A DNA stretch of 64,000 nt. Source: Antitrichia curtipendula (lineage: Eukaryota; Streptophyta; Bryopsida; Hypnales; Leucodontaceae). Shown here piece by piece: positions 35,361 to 47,786 of this stretch (its first letter is position 1; each line of letters opens with the position of its first letter). The position numbers and the translations under genes were made by a program. The notes below the pieces were generated by a model. The model saw nothing but the letters and a program-made list of their open reading frames with translations, searched no databases and was not told where the DNA came from. The stretch spans positions 23,270,981 through 23,334,980 of the forward strand of contig OX579640.1 of assembly GCA_951230915.1 (NCBI GenBank), read 5' to 3'.

Positions 35361-37739
35361 ACAGGAACAAAAAGAAGAAATCATGCCCTGGCTACTGTAC
35401 GCAATACAAAAAACTGATCTGTTTGTACTTGAGAGTGAAAGTTTTCATTTTCAGTTGGGGAACCCGAATTTTCTGTCAGAAGTAGAGAGAGAGAGAGAAT
35501 AGTCAATTCATTCTGTTACGGAGTACCTACATTATGTAGCGAGCATCGCAATTTTTCTCTACCGGAAGATTGAATGGATCCCCGCCAACAGCAAGGTGAA
35601 GAGAATTGCAACAGAATTGTTTCCACGGAATTGACCCGGAAATTTCAGAGGGAACATTGGATTCGTCGAGGGCAGGGGAGAGACTGGTGTATGATTGTTG
35701 TTTACATTTACTTCTCCGATGATTCGGGAGCAATGGAAGGAAGATTGGGGAATGAATATTCAAGTAAGAGTAAACTTTTCGGGTTTTTCACGTGGCTCAT
35801 GTGGCTATCAAGTGCAAGATAGAACCATAATATAATATACCCCAAAAAATCCAATTAGGTCATGTCGTGTGCTGCTGTAATAAGAAAGATTCGACGAATC
35901 CCTGAACCTGTGTTGGACGGATGTGACGAAATTCCTGCTTAAACTCTTGTCCAGCTGGGTCGGGTTTGGTTTTGACGACGTATCGCCCCCCAAATTTACT
36001 CTGATATCAGGCAACAGCACGGTGATGAGAATTGCAACACTGTATCTACAGAATTGACCACAGAGCGGATACCGATTGAATTGGTGGAGTGCCCCCCAAA
36101 AAACAAACCCAGATTGAATTGGTAGCAGGAAAGGGCGACATGCAGTGATGTATGATTGTTGCTTAATTTACTTCCAATAAGTGCCGACGGGACTGGAGCC
36201 CTACGACATCATCACCATATCCGCTTGCACTCAGGCTTCCGATACAGTAGCTCAAACGGATGGCCATGGAGAACGACGAAATAGTCGGAGATGGCAGGAA
36301 AAGTAGAAGAGAAGCAATCATGTGTATAACTGAAGAGAAGACTACATCAATTGCAACTGGGATATTGGAGAATAGGGCCATGAGGGTGATGCAATGTCAG
36401 GCTGAAGGGACAACAAGGCAGCTAAGCTTACCAACATGCACTCAATCATAATAGAGGGTGCCCTTCAACGATCATCAGATGGAGACTGCAAAGCCTGGGA
36501 TCCATCCACGACGGCAACCTCCGAGGGAATGATCATTTATTACTGATCATCATTTTGGCCACATCATCACGTTTCGTACACGGGAATGATGGTCTGAAGG
36601 GTCACTTGTGAGGCTTCATCTGTGTTGAATTGAGAGATTTTTCTCGTGGATTTGGTCGCGCACAGACAGAGCGCATGGTTGGATAGGTTATGATTCGTGG
36701 GTTTCGTTGTCTTCTTCTGTGTTGAATTCAGATATTTTCTCGTGAAATTCATCTCGCACAGACGGAGAACATGGTTACATAGGTATAGTTTTCTGGGTTT
36801 AGTCTCTTTGTGGTCGTATTAACTGGTTTCGGTAGCTGGAATTGATCGCGCATAGACAGGGCACATACTTCTGCTGGTCGGGTTTTGTGGGTTTAGTCTC
36901 GTTGTGGCGAATTTGACTGATTTCGGTAGTTGAACGAATGCCGGTCAGTTACTAGAGCTTTTCCCTTGAGAGTTGCAATGAAATCCGCTTGAAAGACGAG
37001 TGTGTGTGTGTGTGTGTGACTATTTTATTACGAGGTTTGAGAGCGTTGAGGGAAACTGGAAACGCAGGGGGACTGTGGTCTGTTAGAGGGGTACTTGCAG
37101 GTTTTGTGAAGCTTGTGTTGAAGTTGACGAAGAGCTGCAGTCGCGCAAGCAATTGGTTGTAGAATTTCGTGTATTAGGAGGCTTGGGTGCCCGGGGGACT
37201 GTGGTCTGTTAGAGGGGTACTTGCAGGTTTTCGTGACGCTAATTTTGAGGGTGACGAAGCGCTGTAGTACCTCAAGCAATTGGGTGTAGAATCCCGTATG
37301 GTAGGTTTTGGAATTTGACGACGGCGCTTGCAATCTCCACTCTGGAGACGATGGGTTCGCAATTCGTATAATCAATGCCATCGACCTGGTGTTGCTTTCA
37401 AAGATTGTTTTAGTAGCCCCACAATTGAAACCCCTTCACACTTACATACCCCTGTCGTCGTCATAACGGTGGTCACGAACAACGACAAAGAGGCTCTTCT
37501 CGTTTGGACGAGCCCGTTATGAGGCAACTTTCTTTATCAGGATTTCAGAATTTAGGACTGGAGCAACCTATTGCAAAGGTGGATATGGATACTTGTAGGG
37601 TACGAAACTCTTGCTGAAACAAGAAAACAATGAATCATGGAGAAGAAAACATTAGCAGCAGCAAAACCACCACCAGTTGTGGTGTAGTTTTGTTGTAGGG
37701 ATTGAGATTACCGTTTGTGGCAACAAGAGCTCCGAGGAG
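35360..37739. repeat. Upstream region of the membrane-protein gene with local duplications
   Basis: No exon is confirmed. Diverged direct repeats lie at about 35580-35710 and 36008-36165 (shared 'aatgcaaca' and 'gtatgattgttg' boxes). A degenerate tandem of about 100 bp lies near 36620-36780 ('gtgttgaatt..agat' and 'cgcacagac.gag' boxes). A close 126-bp tandem pair starts at 37067 and 37193. A GA run (35485-35499) and a GT run (37000-37018) are also present. This may be a promoter or 5' leader. Confidence 0.5.
37067..37310. repeat. 126-bp tandem duplication
   Basis: GGGGGACTGTGGTCTGTTAG begins at 37067 and again at 37193. Similarity continues through 'gacgaag.gctg.agt' and 'tcaagcaattgg.tgtagaat' boxes. 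Two copies, moderately diverged, about 430-670 bp upstream of the membrane-protein start codon. Confidence 0.7.
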
Positions 37740-40700
37740 ATGGACACCATCGCCATAGCGCAAGTGAACAGCAACAATGCACCTCCGCGGTATTCTACAC
37801 TTGCTGGGGAAGATTGGGACCACACGTATCGCCCTTTGCCGAACCTCTTCTGTGGACTCGCTGTGCTGTGGATGCTTTTGGTAGTTGTGTGGACGGCTAA
37901 TACGTGGTCTATGCGGCGATGGCAGGTATTCACTTACTTACCTTCGTGAAATTTTGCAATGCAAACGACAATTCTCCACACAATGCTTCTCTTTCTTGAT
38001 TCTCCCAACACCAGATTTTCAGATGGTTCTCAGAAGAAGATTAGACGAGAGTTTGCACATTTTGGGGGGTTAGTTGGTTACAGAATGGCGAGTTCGTTCC
38101 AGCTCGTTTATGTATGATCATCAATGTATTCGTTGAAGAGAATATTTTACTTTGTTCTAGGGATGCGAGAATCGAAATTTTATATGAGAGTGTTCAAACC
38201 CTGTTGCGGTTTGATTCTTTGCTAACTTGTGTAGGCCTTGGTACCATGGCAGACGAGCAATTTGCAGTGGGTGTTAACAGTAATTCCAGCGATGAAGTCC
38301 CTTGTAATGGGCCTTTCCTTCGTCTTTTGGTATGAAGGTCTTCCTTCATTGCCCGTCTCTGATTTCTCAGCCAACTGATGTTACTCGCAACCAGTCTTTA
38401 GTTGGAATGTGAGATCAGGTTGATCTTGGAAGAATATGATGCACCTCTTTTGAGATTGCAGTTGTCATATGTGCATGTTTTGTGAGAGATTGAGCATGCT
38501 TTATGTTGTGGCAGGTACTCTTGCTTACATTTGAAGACATGTTCGTTCTGGGTTGCGTTTGGAGTCTTCGTTTCTCGAATCTTCTTCGAAACAGCATGCT
38601 TCGTGACGTTCTTGTTAATCTCGTATGGATATTGCATCATGCACGAGCAGCTCTCCTTGACGGAGAGACGCAGCGTTGCAGGCCTCACTTCGCTCTTGTA
38701 TTTGACCCTCACGGGCTACAAGGCTGCTGTCCCTCAATTCGCTGTAAGCACCATTTACCTGAACATTTAAGAAAGGATACTACTTGTATCACTTCAAGCA
38801 TTTTAGCATCTGCAGGAGTGTAGTTTTGGAGAGATGAATGGCGCTGTGGAGAGATATCTTTGGGTACAACAGCCAGAGATAAATTTTTTTATCACTATGC
38901 ATGCATTTCTTATGCAATTTCAAAGTGGGAGGTTGTAGACCACAAAAAATGACAGTAGACAACTCCATTTCTATTAAAGAATCTGTGGCCACAGACATTT
39001 ACCAAAGTCATACGTAATTACGCCACATGATAATAAGTTTAACCAAGTGTAAGAATAGATGAATTGCTGTTGGTAACAGGGGTCGGCATAAGAGACGGGA
39101 TAAAGTCTGTTAACAGTTTTAAGATCCTCTGCCTTAATTCTCAACGAGAAACTCCAGCTGGATCTCACAATATTGCATATGCAAAAGTTTAGCCAATAGA
39201 AAACCTCTGGTGATAAATGGTAGGTTTCTCACGGTGAGGCACTTACCTGATCTTTGGAGTACAAATGAGAAGATTGCTCAATGCTGTTCCATTCGTGTGC
39301 AGGTTCTCATAATATTCATTTATGCGGTTCTTCTCTATGTGATTATGGCACACATTACGCGTAACTTGTCACTGCTAAGAGAGCAACTACAGCAAATACA
39401 GGCCGAGGGCGTGCACATGATGCAGAACGCCGTTCACACCAAATACACTATGTTCAGGTTAGTGCCCTGCAATCCACCAAGAAAGTGTTGCACTCTGTCT
39501 TTGACCCTTGCACAAGACTGGTGACTAGTACTGTACACCACAAAGTCATATTTACTGGTGCTTGGTACACCCTGACCTCTTTGGTCTTATTGCTGATGGC
39601 TCCAAGTACAAGGACTATGACATGGTTTTAATGTGTGACAAGTATTTCTGCATTTAATGTAGTGACATGTGTGCAGGGTATTCCATAGTTTTATCTTAGA
39701 GAAGGTCGTATTTCCAGAGATCTTGGTGTACACTCTGTAGTGCAGTGGAGGTTAACAATGTTGGTATACAATAATTCTGTCTACATTGTCTCTGCAGAAA
39801 ATTTCAAGGAGCGGTGTTGACAATGGTGTTCTCCGAAATTCTCGTACGTGGGGTCTTGTTGATTTGTCTTAAAGTTGGGTACTCTGAGCAAGCGAGTATA
39901 TTTAATGTCTACACTTTATACAACGATTGTGTTAATTATGCTGGGGGCATGTATTCGTGGGGGGCGGCCTTTTCACCATCTTCATAATACTTAATGTGTA
40001 GTATTATGAATGTGTAGTATTAATGTATGTATACCTTTGCCTCCTCGTCTGATATATGCATGATTGATATCCACCTCAATGTAGTTGCTGAAGTCTACCG
40101 TAAGTTTACCGAAGATATTTGTGTTTCAACAGATGCACGCTCAAACAGAAAGCATTGTAAATGAGTATTGGGTGCGCCTCCTAGTGCGAGAGATTATCGA
40201 AGTCACCATTTTCTTTTTCATTGGGTAAGTTTCGTCAAGGCATTTCTTATTACCACTTTCCTTCTCTGTGATTTTGAGGTCTCTCTTGCCAAGTGAACTT
40301 CAATAGGTAACTATTTTTATTATGCTATCAATACGGAGGATTGTTGTGATCCGTTGTATAAGAGACACACCAGTATCATTGTAAACGAGGTAGAATAAAG
40401 GGTCACTTTAGATTGCACTGGTCGAAGCAACAAACACGTGCGAGTAAAGAAAAAACCAGGCAACCGCATTGGTGCAAACATCAAATTTTTTTCTTTCCTT
40501 TTTACCTTGCTTTATACAATTTCGACTCAGAGTTGTCCTAAGTAACAAAAATGAGCATGAGGAGGTGACACTTACTTGGCTCCTATGTTTCTTGCAAATA
40601 TCAATGTGTAAAGATTAGACGGTAGTTATCATTAGGTGTCATAAAAGCAAAGGATTATTTTAAGCTTTTTATCTCACTCGTACTTGCTCATGATGGTGGT

Positions 40701-42062
40701 TCAAATTATAATAAGCTTGTTATCTGAAGCTTGTTGCCTCGACCTATGCAATCTGAAGAAGCCCTAACGTAACATAGCACATAACATGTCAATACGCGTT
40801 ACTCATAACAGGTGGACCTTCAGATCAAGGGAACAGACTCCTTTTTTTAATGTCATGCCGACATCAAATACTTCTGGACAACGCACCTTGGCCCCAATTT
40901 ACAGTGTGGTGAGCTCTTTAAGAACCAAGTCTCTCTTTTGCACGCTGTTGATAGATTCATCTCTTCCTTTCTATTCTAGACACAGTGTAGACTCACTTCT
41001 TCGAGCTACTACTGAATGATTTTGCATGATGGGGCTCTGTTGCAGGAAATGAATGAGAGGCAATTCAGAAAGTTGGATTACAAAGAATGGCACATTGGAG
41101 TGGTGAGCTCTCATTTTTTCCCGTCTTCTCTACCGATATTGAGTACTATGAGAAGCTCTGTCCCTGAGTCTCTGCAAGTCCCATGCTCTTCAGTGTCTAT
41201 GCGTTTTGATTTGGAGAGGCAATTAGTCACACAGATGACTTCAGAACTTTCAAATGCTTTAATTTTTCCTTTTAGCCTGTAACAGGGTAAAGTTAGACTG
41301 TTTCGGGAACTTTTAGAAAACATCATTAACAACATGGAGAGGTCTCTCAATGGTTATTGTGATCACAAAGAGGCCTCTTTTGCATAATGTGAGTAATCAC
41401 TGTGACCATTTGGGAGACCCCATGAATCGTGAAGAACATAACCTCTTTTGTGATATTTTCTAAAAGTCCCTGAAACTGTCTCAAGTTCACTGAAAACCCT
41501 GGTTATTGGTAGTTCATCACCTAGCTTACAAATGTTGAGAATCTGAACTAATGTGTTGTATTGGTCTCTGCAGCCAACTCCCATTTCAAGAACAGGTGAC
41601 AGGAACCGTCCCATGCTGGTGATAGTGCAGAATCCAGGTGTGTCCGACTTGGACAATGATCCAATCCCCAATAACCTGTTTAAGATGTCCGCCAATTTCC
41701 AACACTCCTGGCCTGATCCCTCCTCCTCCTCTCATGACGAAGGTCTGCAGCTCCGGCTCCGAGCCAGCAGCGGGGAGCTTTCCTCAACAACCACAAACTC
41801 GGAAGAAAATAAGAAAACAATATCTGAATACTGTCATTGGGATACCAAATGTCACATAGAAGACAACAACACTGGAGTAGCAGCAGCAGCAGCAGCAGCA
41901 GGGTACTTGGAGGAGGTTGCTGTGGATGTCAAGGGGTTGAAAGACTACGCGTTTCTTCCATTTGAGAATCCATGCTGCGACGTTGCACGACCTTTGCATT
42001 CAAGGTCGAACTCAAGCAAAAGCTTGCAAGCCTCTGTACAGTACGAATCATACAGCAAATGA
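37740..42062 (+). CDS. Seven-helix membrane protein, possibly GOST/Lu7TM-like
   Basis: Exons 37740-37925, 38253-38329, 38515-38743, 39303-39457, 39798-39843, 40133-40224, 40812-40908, 41046-41102 and 41574-42062, all with GT-AG borders, total 1428 nt and close in frame to 475 residues. Hydrophobic segments at about 35-56, 68-88, 98-125, 142-160, 165-182, 217-231 (short) and 245-262 give a seven-helix layout. A cytosolic-type tail of about 210 residues follows, with a conserved-looking block (EMNERQFRKLDYKEWHIGV, then VIVQNP) and a poly-Ala run at 416-422 encoded by a GCA repeat. It resembles plant predicted membrane proteins of the lung-seven-transmembrane/GOST kind, but I see no N-terminal GOLD domain, so the family is tentative. 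The start is the first Met in the exon; an upstream exon is not excluded. Confidence 0.8.
38768..39120 (+). repeat. Intron-associated repeat, copy b (intron 3)
   Basis: Fills most of intron 3, starting about 25 bp after the donor. Ordered boxes: GGATACTACTTG, 'gcattttagcat..gcaggagtgtag', GTGGAGAGATATCTTTGGGT, TTTTTATCACT, TTATGCAATTTCAAAGT, ACAGTAGACAACTCCATTTC, AAGTGTAAGAATAGATGA and AGAGACGGGATAAAGTCTG. Longest clear copy of the family. Confidence 0.7.
41293..41486. mobile_element. Foldback MITE in intron 8 of the membrane-protein gene
   Basis: GACTGTTTCGGGAACTTTTA near 41297 pairs with the complement of TAAAAGTCCCTGAAACTGTC near 41461-41481. Inner boxes (GGTCTCTCAATGG with CCATTTGGGAGACC) also pair, so the whole 190 bp can fold into one hairpin. 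It lies wholly within the intron. No clear target duplication. Confidence 0.6.
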
Positions 42063-43443
42063 TATTATGTATCCCAGTTTTGAATTTTGTTCCCTTTAAA
42101 AATTCCATTCTGAAAGTAGACAGTAGTAGCCCAAATGGGCCATTCCAGATGTGATTATGTAAACCACAGAGAAGAGAGCCCTGAACTTGTACCCATTATT
42201 CTTCAGAGCCAGAGGCCACCGTCTTGCTGACCATGTATGAGACGTAGCGTAGAATGTCACTGTAGAATGTAAATTTTTACCCAATTAGTTTTGAGTCACC
42301 CTACAGACTCATTTACGATTCAGGGGATGAATAAGGTGATTGCACATTATTCTTAGGTGCTCTAAGTTAGCTGCAAGAGTGATGAAGCTGCTACGCCAGT
42401 GGAAGGCCGTAGAATAGTAACCTGGCCAAGATTGAACGGTTGTACCATACCCAAGCATACAAAGTATGCATTGAAAGTTGAAAAGTTTCACAGGCTATTC
42501 GCAAGTTATTCTTTGAGTGCACTCATCATTTGATAAACATATAATTCAACAGGATATGATCTGGGTTCAATCAATATGCTTGGAATTGATCAAGCAACCC
42601 AAGCAACCCAAGCGACACAAACAAGCAAACAAACAGGCAAAACACGCATACTAGGCTTGAACAATAATTGGGTAATTGGGAGCGAATTAATATCAGAGAG
42701 CTATTTCTGTGATAGATGTTACGGAGTTTACGGGTTTCCTCTTCAAAATTGTTGAAAATGAGACGTTAAGAAGACATCTTGGATGCCCTAATTGTTCCCA
42801 AGGAGAAAGAGCCAGGGTATTAATTAGGAGCCCCTTTCAAGAATGCTATGATCTGCACATGTCAATCAGTCCTTCATTCAATTCAATCAGAATCTTATGC
42901 CTAAAAGACTGCACTATTGCACCGATTTGCATCCAGTACTGAGATCCATATTGACACTTCTGGAAAAAAAGTGGCAACTAGGTGTCAAAAATCTTCATCT
43001 TTCGAATACCATCACCTCACCTACGACAATCTGAAGCCCTAATACCCCAAATTTGAACAAAGCGATCAAAGACAGAATCGACCGTCGGAATCTGGACTCT
43101 CGCGAGATAGCAATTGCTACGGAGAGGCTGCAACACTTTCATCTTGCAACGAACTTTATTTCTGTTTGCTTCCCCAAAAGAAAAGCTTCGTTTCTTGAAG
43201 AAAGTTTTGAGCACTTCTGCCAATATTCAAGGTCGAACATGACTGAATCCTAAAGAATGTCTCCACGCCACGCTTTGAAAAGTAGATGCACCCACGCCGC
43301 GCATCCAACGAAGGACTAAATCCCTAAACTTGAATGTTAAAGGCCAATTTTTCAACTTCAGCAAGCATTCACAAGCCCAGTCCTTCATTTAGTAATCAGA
43401 GACTCGTGAGAGGCATATTTCCGTTAGAGCTTGGTCTCGACGT

Positions 43444-43474
<31 letters not shown>

Positions 43475-43780
43475 TTCGTCCAGACCTGCCCGATCAAAGC
43501 CAACCATATCTGGGGTTGCATTATGATTTCTGCATTATGATCGAAGCCTTTTTGTATCTGATGAAATCCGGAAGGCTTCAATAGTAAGAGGTCGCTGTCG
43601 CAGCACATCTAAAGTTGAAGCTTGTCTACCCGGGTCCGAAACAGGAGCTTCAAACCAAGCGGGTTTATTCCTGAAGACCGAATATGAAGGCTAAAAGCAA
43701 ACTGCAGTCTCAGGAAGAGTTGTCTTTCTGTTGACCATGCAGTGCTGAATAACCAATAAGTTCAACCACACTAAGATATA
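42063..43780. other. 3' flank and intergenic stretch
   Basis: The first few hundred bases are likely 3' UTR of the membrane-protein gene. A short AAGCAACCC tandem lies near 42593-42620 and an AGCAAC hexamer repeat near 43446-43475. Frames near 43.0-43.25 kb on both strands are about 66 codons and unrecognised. Confidence 0.45.
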
Positions 43781-44379
43781 CTCCCTCTGTATCGAAACAA
43801 ATCCGGGGTTTTCTAGAAATGGCTAGATTAGTGCGTGAATAGCTCCTATTTTCAAAGGATTGATGAGTTACTGTAGCTTCTACTAAACCCCACTAGGTGT
43901 GAAAGAATGGAAACCAACAATGAAGTGGTGCATGTTGAAAACAAGCAACGAAAGCAACAAATTTTTGCCCTTTTTGAAACTGCTCCAGTGGTATTAATTT
44001 TGATCACTTTCTGAGCAATGTTGGTGCATTGATGTCCATTGGCATCCTCTGTATTCAATTCCAACAATGTCTTGTGATTTAAGTCTAGGAAATTCTCAAC
44101 AAGAGATTTGTTAATAGCATTTTCTGTATAGTTGTGGGTTGAATTCTTTGTCTTGGTTGGTTAGAGGTTGCATTTCGATTCCCTTTGCAGGAATCGAATT
44201 GCTATAGAGTCTCTAGAGCATGGTATGTATGGATTCTTTTGCTTCTTTTGCTTCAGGGTGTTCAAACTAGCTTCAGTTGTTGTCCATTACATTGTGGAGA
44301 GCCAATTTCTAATTTAATTGAGACAAGTATATTTAAAAACCCCAGATTTATTTCGAGATTTATTTCGAGACGAAGGGAG
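43781..44379. mobile_element. Stowaway-like element
   Basis: Flanked by TA (43779-43780 and 44380-44381) with ends CTCCCTCTGTATCGAAACAA and the complement of TTATTTCGAGACGAAGGGAG. The CTCCCTCYGT terminus and TA duplication are the standard Stowaway signature (Tc1/mariner superfamily). At the right end an ATTTATTTCGAG segment is tandemly doubled just inside the terminus. 599 bp, non-coding. Confidence 0.85.
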
Positions 44380-44381
44380 TA

Positions 44382-46008
44382 CCTTTAGTCGGTTGGTGAA
44401 CCAGGTAACCTATAAACCATCTTCATCATGATCATCTGCACATTTGTATGGTCGCCAGTCTTCATCACATAAAAAGAGTATCCTCAATTTTCCCACTATC
44501 AAATGCTCCTTGCATTGTCCTAACTTGGCTGCCTGTTCTGGCACGCAACTCCTCCATATCCAGCCCTGGATTTGGTCTATTGAGGGCGGAGTCATAAAAG
44601 GATAATAAACGGAGTAATTAAAAAATCTGCATAAATCTTGCTAATTTCCGTGAAGCAAGAAAGCTAAGAAAATCGATGAGTGGTCAGTGAGGGAGTTCAC
44701 TGGATCTCGAGAGTTCATGTTTTTTCAAATCCACTTTTTATCGAAAATTTCAGGGGAAAGGCTGTTCTTGATCAGTTTACTACTATACCAACACTGGTGA
44801 CGTACAAGAGTTAAGCAGTACAAAGAGTTCAGGCGCTTACAGACGACCAGCTGTGGTTCACGTTCACGCTGTAAGCTCGGTAGTCTAGCACGAATACAGC
44901 CCTTTGTGGTCATCTTCAAGAACTTCAGTTTCATGTTCTCCTTAATCTACTCATCCAAACATTGCACCACTTTAGAACCATAGAAACCATTCAATTTTTG
45001 CAAGAACCAAGTTGCTCACCGATAACTAAAGGTGCAAACACTTGTGCTGCCAGAGCAGGCTCACTTCTTGACATCCTGAAATCACGATACCCTTTTTTCT
45101 GGTTACAAGATCAGGAATGAAATATAAACAAAGGTTAGGATTGTATAAGAAAAAGGGCTTTACATCAAGTATCATACTTTACCTGCTCTAACAATACGCA
45201 GATTTAACTGGTGAATGCACAAGCTAAGAACTCGTTTGGTAGACGGCATTGCTGGTGCATAGATTGAGTTACTTCAAGTGCACGGATATTGTTGCGTTAC
45301 TTCCAGAGTTTGAGATTGAGCCCGGCGAAGTTGATGAAAAGCGCCACGAACTAGAAGTTGGATCCAAACAAGGCCATCCGTGACCAACAATTCCATGGTT
45401 ATGACTCCTCTTCATTGTAAGGCAATATTAATGAGAGCTCCAATGAATAAAAGCCCTAAATAGTGCTTCCATTCCTACCTTAAAGAATTATATCACAACC
45501 TCATCCTAAGAAACTGAAGTTCTTATGTCATGAACAGGACCAATTTCTCCTCTCAAAGATTCTCCAAAATCGAGAAGACGCCTCCTCAGCCGATAGTCCT
45601 AATTCCGCAGCTGCTCCAAAACAAACTCTGGCGCCCTTTGAAAATTGATCAAAAGAGTATCTGAAGAAACATAACTAAGAAAGAGGCACATGCTCGTTGA
45701 AAATCTTCAGGCAAAAAACGATCAGACGAAACACGCCAAGGTTTCCATCTCATCAATGCGGCATCACGATCCTACATTGGAGTTCGTGATGATCAACTTC
45801 AATCCGGCGAAGATTGTCCTCCCATACGAACAACCAAAAACATTCGTGCTCATAGCGGAGCCTCCAGTTTGCAGTGAAGGAAAAACCAGGCTCAAACCCT
45901 GTCCAGTCGTATGTTACAAAGGCCTTCCAAAAGTCTCCCCAAAGCTTCCGAATCAAGAGCATGAAGAAGTCTCAATGGTCTCCATTCCAAGACACAATCG
46001 AAATGAAG
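44382..46008. other. Stretch downstream of the PHAX-like gene
   Basis: Includes the probable 3' UTR of the minus-strand PHAX-like gene. A minus-strand stretch at about 45510-45642 reads like protein (RAPEFVLEQLR, then a stop, then DYRLRRRLLDFGESL) but carries a stop codon near 45599-45601. Plus-strand frames at 45690-46269 overlap the antisense of PHAX and are judged shadows. Confidence 0.4.
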
Positions 46009-47079
46009 TTAATCAGCGATCTCTCCTTCCTCCTCCATCTCCCCATCCTCCTTCATTTCCCCTTCCTCCAACTCTTCATTAATCTGACCCCTGCAACCCC
46101 CCTTCTCAACCCTAGTGTCCCCAACGTCAGTAACCCCACGAATTGGACTATCAGTAGCGATCTCCCCTTCTTCAACAAGATCCCCGTAGCTCACCGTCAT
46201 CCTAAGCCTCTCAGAAACAGGTCTCTTGGGCCCTTTCCCATCCAAGGGTTCCAAGGGTTTAGGGTTTAAGCCCTTCTCCCCTCTCTCCGCATTCTTCTTC
46301 AACCCTTGAATCCACGCGTTCTGCATTGCCGCAGGTGCACGCACATTGTCCACTTCTTCTCTCAAGCTTCCTCTCGGCATTCTCTCTCTCGAAACTGATC
46401 GATCAAAGTCCATACTCGTTCTACGCCTCTTGCTATTCTGGCTCTGATCAACTTCCACATCCTCATACATCCGTTTCCCATTCCCTCTCTCATTCTCTCT
46501 CTCTTTCGCCCTCGCTTTCTGCTGCTCAATGTGTTTCCGGTTCCCCTCTTTCATAATCTCCTTGTACAACCCAGCCCCTACGTGATCTCGAAGCAAAATC
46601 CACAAGACACCTCCTGCAGACCGACGACGAACCCCGTCAGCTGTCATTTGGCCCCCGCATTTCTCAATTACGTCCACCTGGTTCAAAAGCGCCTTCATGG
46701 CCGCAATGCCGATCCGCTCCACGGCTTCTCGGAACAACGGGTACTTTGGTTCATCGATGCGTCGGCAGGTCTGCACCACAAATTGCTCAAGGCTTATCAC
46801 GGATTTTCTCTGATTGCTCGGGCCCTTCCGTCGCTTCTTCTTTTTCTTCTTCGGATTGTTATTCTTCCCGGGCTCGAACTCGCGAATTTGAGAAGCTCCT
46901 TCGTCTGCGGCTTCATGGAGAGAGTGTTCAACCCCGAGATCAGGGTTTCGTGAGCTTGTAATGTCCATAGCCTTGAATTCCGACTGCAATTCTCCGTCGT
47001 CTTCGTCATCGCGCGCGTCGTCCTCGTAATCGGAGTCGGAATTGTCGTAGATCGCGTCTAAGACACTGTCATGCTCCAT
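46009..47079 (-). CDS. PHAX: PHAX-like snRNA export adaptor
   Basis: Single-exon minus-strand gene, 356 residues. The N-terminus is acidic with SDSDYEDD. A basic cluster at 77-85 is a likely NLS. Residues about 95-185 match the PHAX RNA-binding domain: a run of helices, then CGGQMTADGVRRRSAGGVLW, which corresponds to the family's GG..NGTRRRTPGGVF signature. The C-terminal half is charged and ends in GEI/EE repeats. PHAX links the cap-binding complex on m7G-capped U snRNA to the CRM1/RanGTP export receptor in the nucleus; that role is taken from the animal family and inferred here. The first Met is preceded by a telo-box about 110 bp upstream. Low-complexity acidic tails could vary, but the domain call is firm. 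Confidence 0.88.
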   Translation of the reverse strand: MEHDSVLDAIYDNSDSDYEDDARDDEDDGELQSEFKAMDITSSRNPDLGVEHSLHEAADEGASQIREFEPGKNNNPKKKKKKRRKGPSNQRKSVISLEQFVVQTCRRIDEPKYPLFREAVERIGIAAMKALLNQVDVIEKCGGQMTADGVRRRSAGGVLWILLRDHVGAGLYKEIMKEGNRKHIEQQKARAKERENERGNGKRMYEDVEVDQSQNSKRRRTSMDFDRSVSRERMPRGSLREEVDNVRAPAAMQNAWIQGLKKNAERGEKGLNPKPLEPLDGKGPKRPVSERLRMTVSYGDLVEEGEIATDSPIRGVTDVGDTRVEKGGCRGQINEELEEGEMKEDGEMEEEGEIAD

Positions 47080-47189
47080 CGTCTGGACGACGGGGGATAC
47101 TGCATAACCCTAATTTTGTGCTCTCATCGTCCAGCTTCGCAAAACCTCTGCAAAGGGGACGGTAACAGAGAAAGGGGTTGGGGAAAACT

Positions 47190-47198
47190 AAACCCTAA
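47190..47198 (-). promoter_or_regulatory. Telo-box upstream of the PHAX-like gene
   Basis: AAACCCTAA lies about 110 bp upstream of the minus-strand start codon, with a second partial box (AACCCTAA) near 47106-47113. The same motif precedes the zinc-knuckle gene. In plants it is frequent in promoters of growth-linked RNA and translation genes. Confidence 0.5.
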
Positions 47199-47786
47199 CA
47201 GATTCGTAACGTAATTTGCTTTGAACCGTTAGAGAAGCTTTTATGCAAATTTCCAGTTCAGATTTTGAAAGTCCACGTCACCCTAAATCAATCCTGAGGG
47301 CCGGGGTGAACTGACCCCCTCGCTCGTCCCCCTGGGAAAACCCTGAAATTTTTTTATTTTCCATGCATGAATTTTTTTGCAAATTCTGAATTCATATTTG
47401 CAATCATGGGCCCCACATTAGTTGTGTGTGTGTAGAAAATAGATTTTACACGGCACAAAATAGGGGGCTTTTTTTATATGCCCCCCTGGATGGACTTTGG
47501 CAAGACAAGCAAGGGGGCCAGTTCCTGAGAGGAGAAAGGCAAAGAAATTCAACCCAGGAATGCGGAGTTGGTCACTGTGGAACCGTGGAAATCATCCTTT
47601 TTGGTACCGTGTGAATCATGTGCTTAATCCTTAAAGGATGTGGCCCCATGACCAAAATGCTCGGATTATTGAACTAATAGGTGCATTCTCTTTCTACAAT
47701 ACACAATCAAGTCATCCATCAACCTATCAACCACTTTTCGACCTCATTTTCATTTAAGGATCCAATGTTGGAATAGTAAGGGGTTA

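Noticed and set aside
45690..46269. Plus-strand frames of about 130 codons
   Set aside because: They overlap the antisense of the PHAX-like 3' end. Their Pro/Leu richness mirrors the acidic GE/EE repeats on the true strand.
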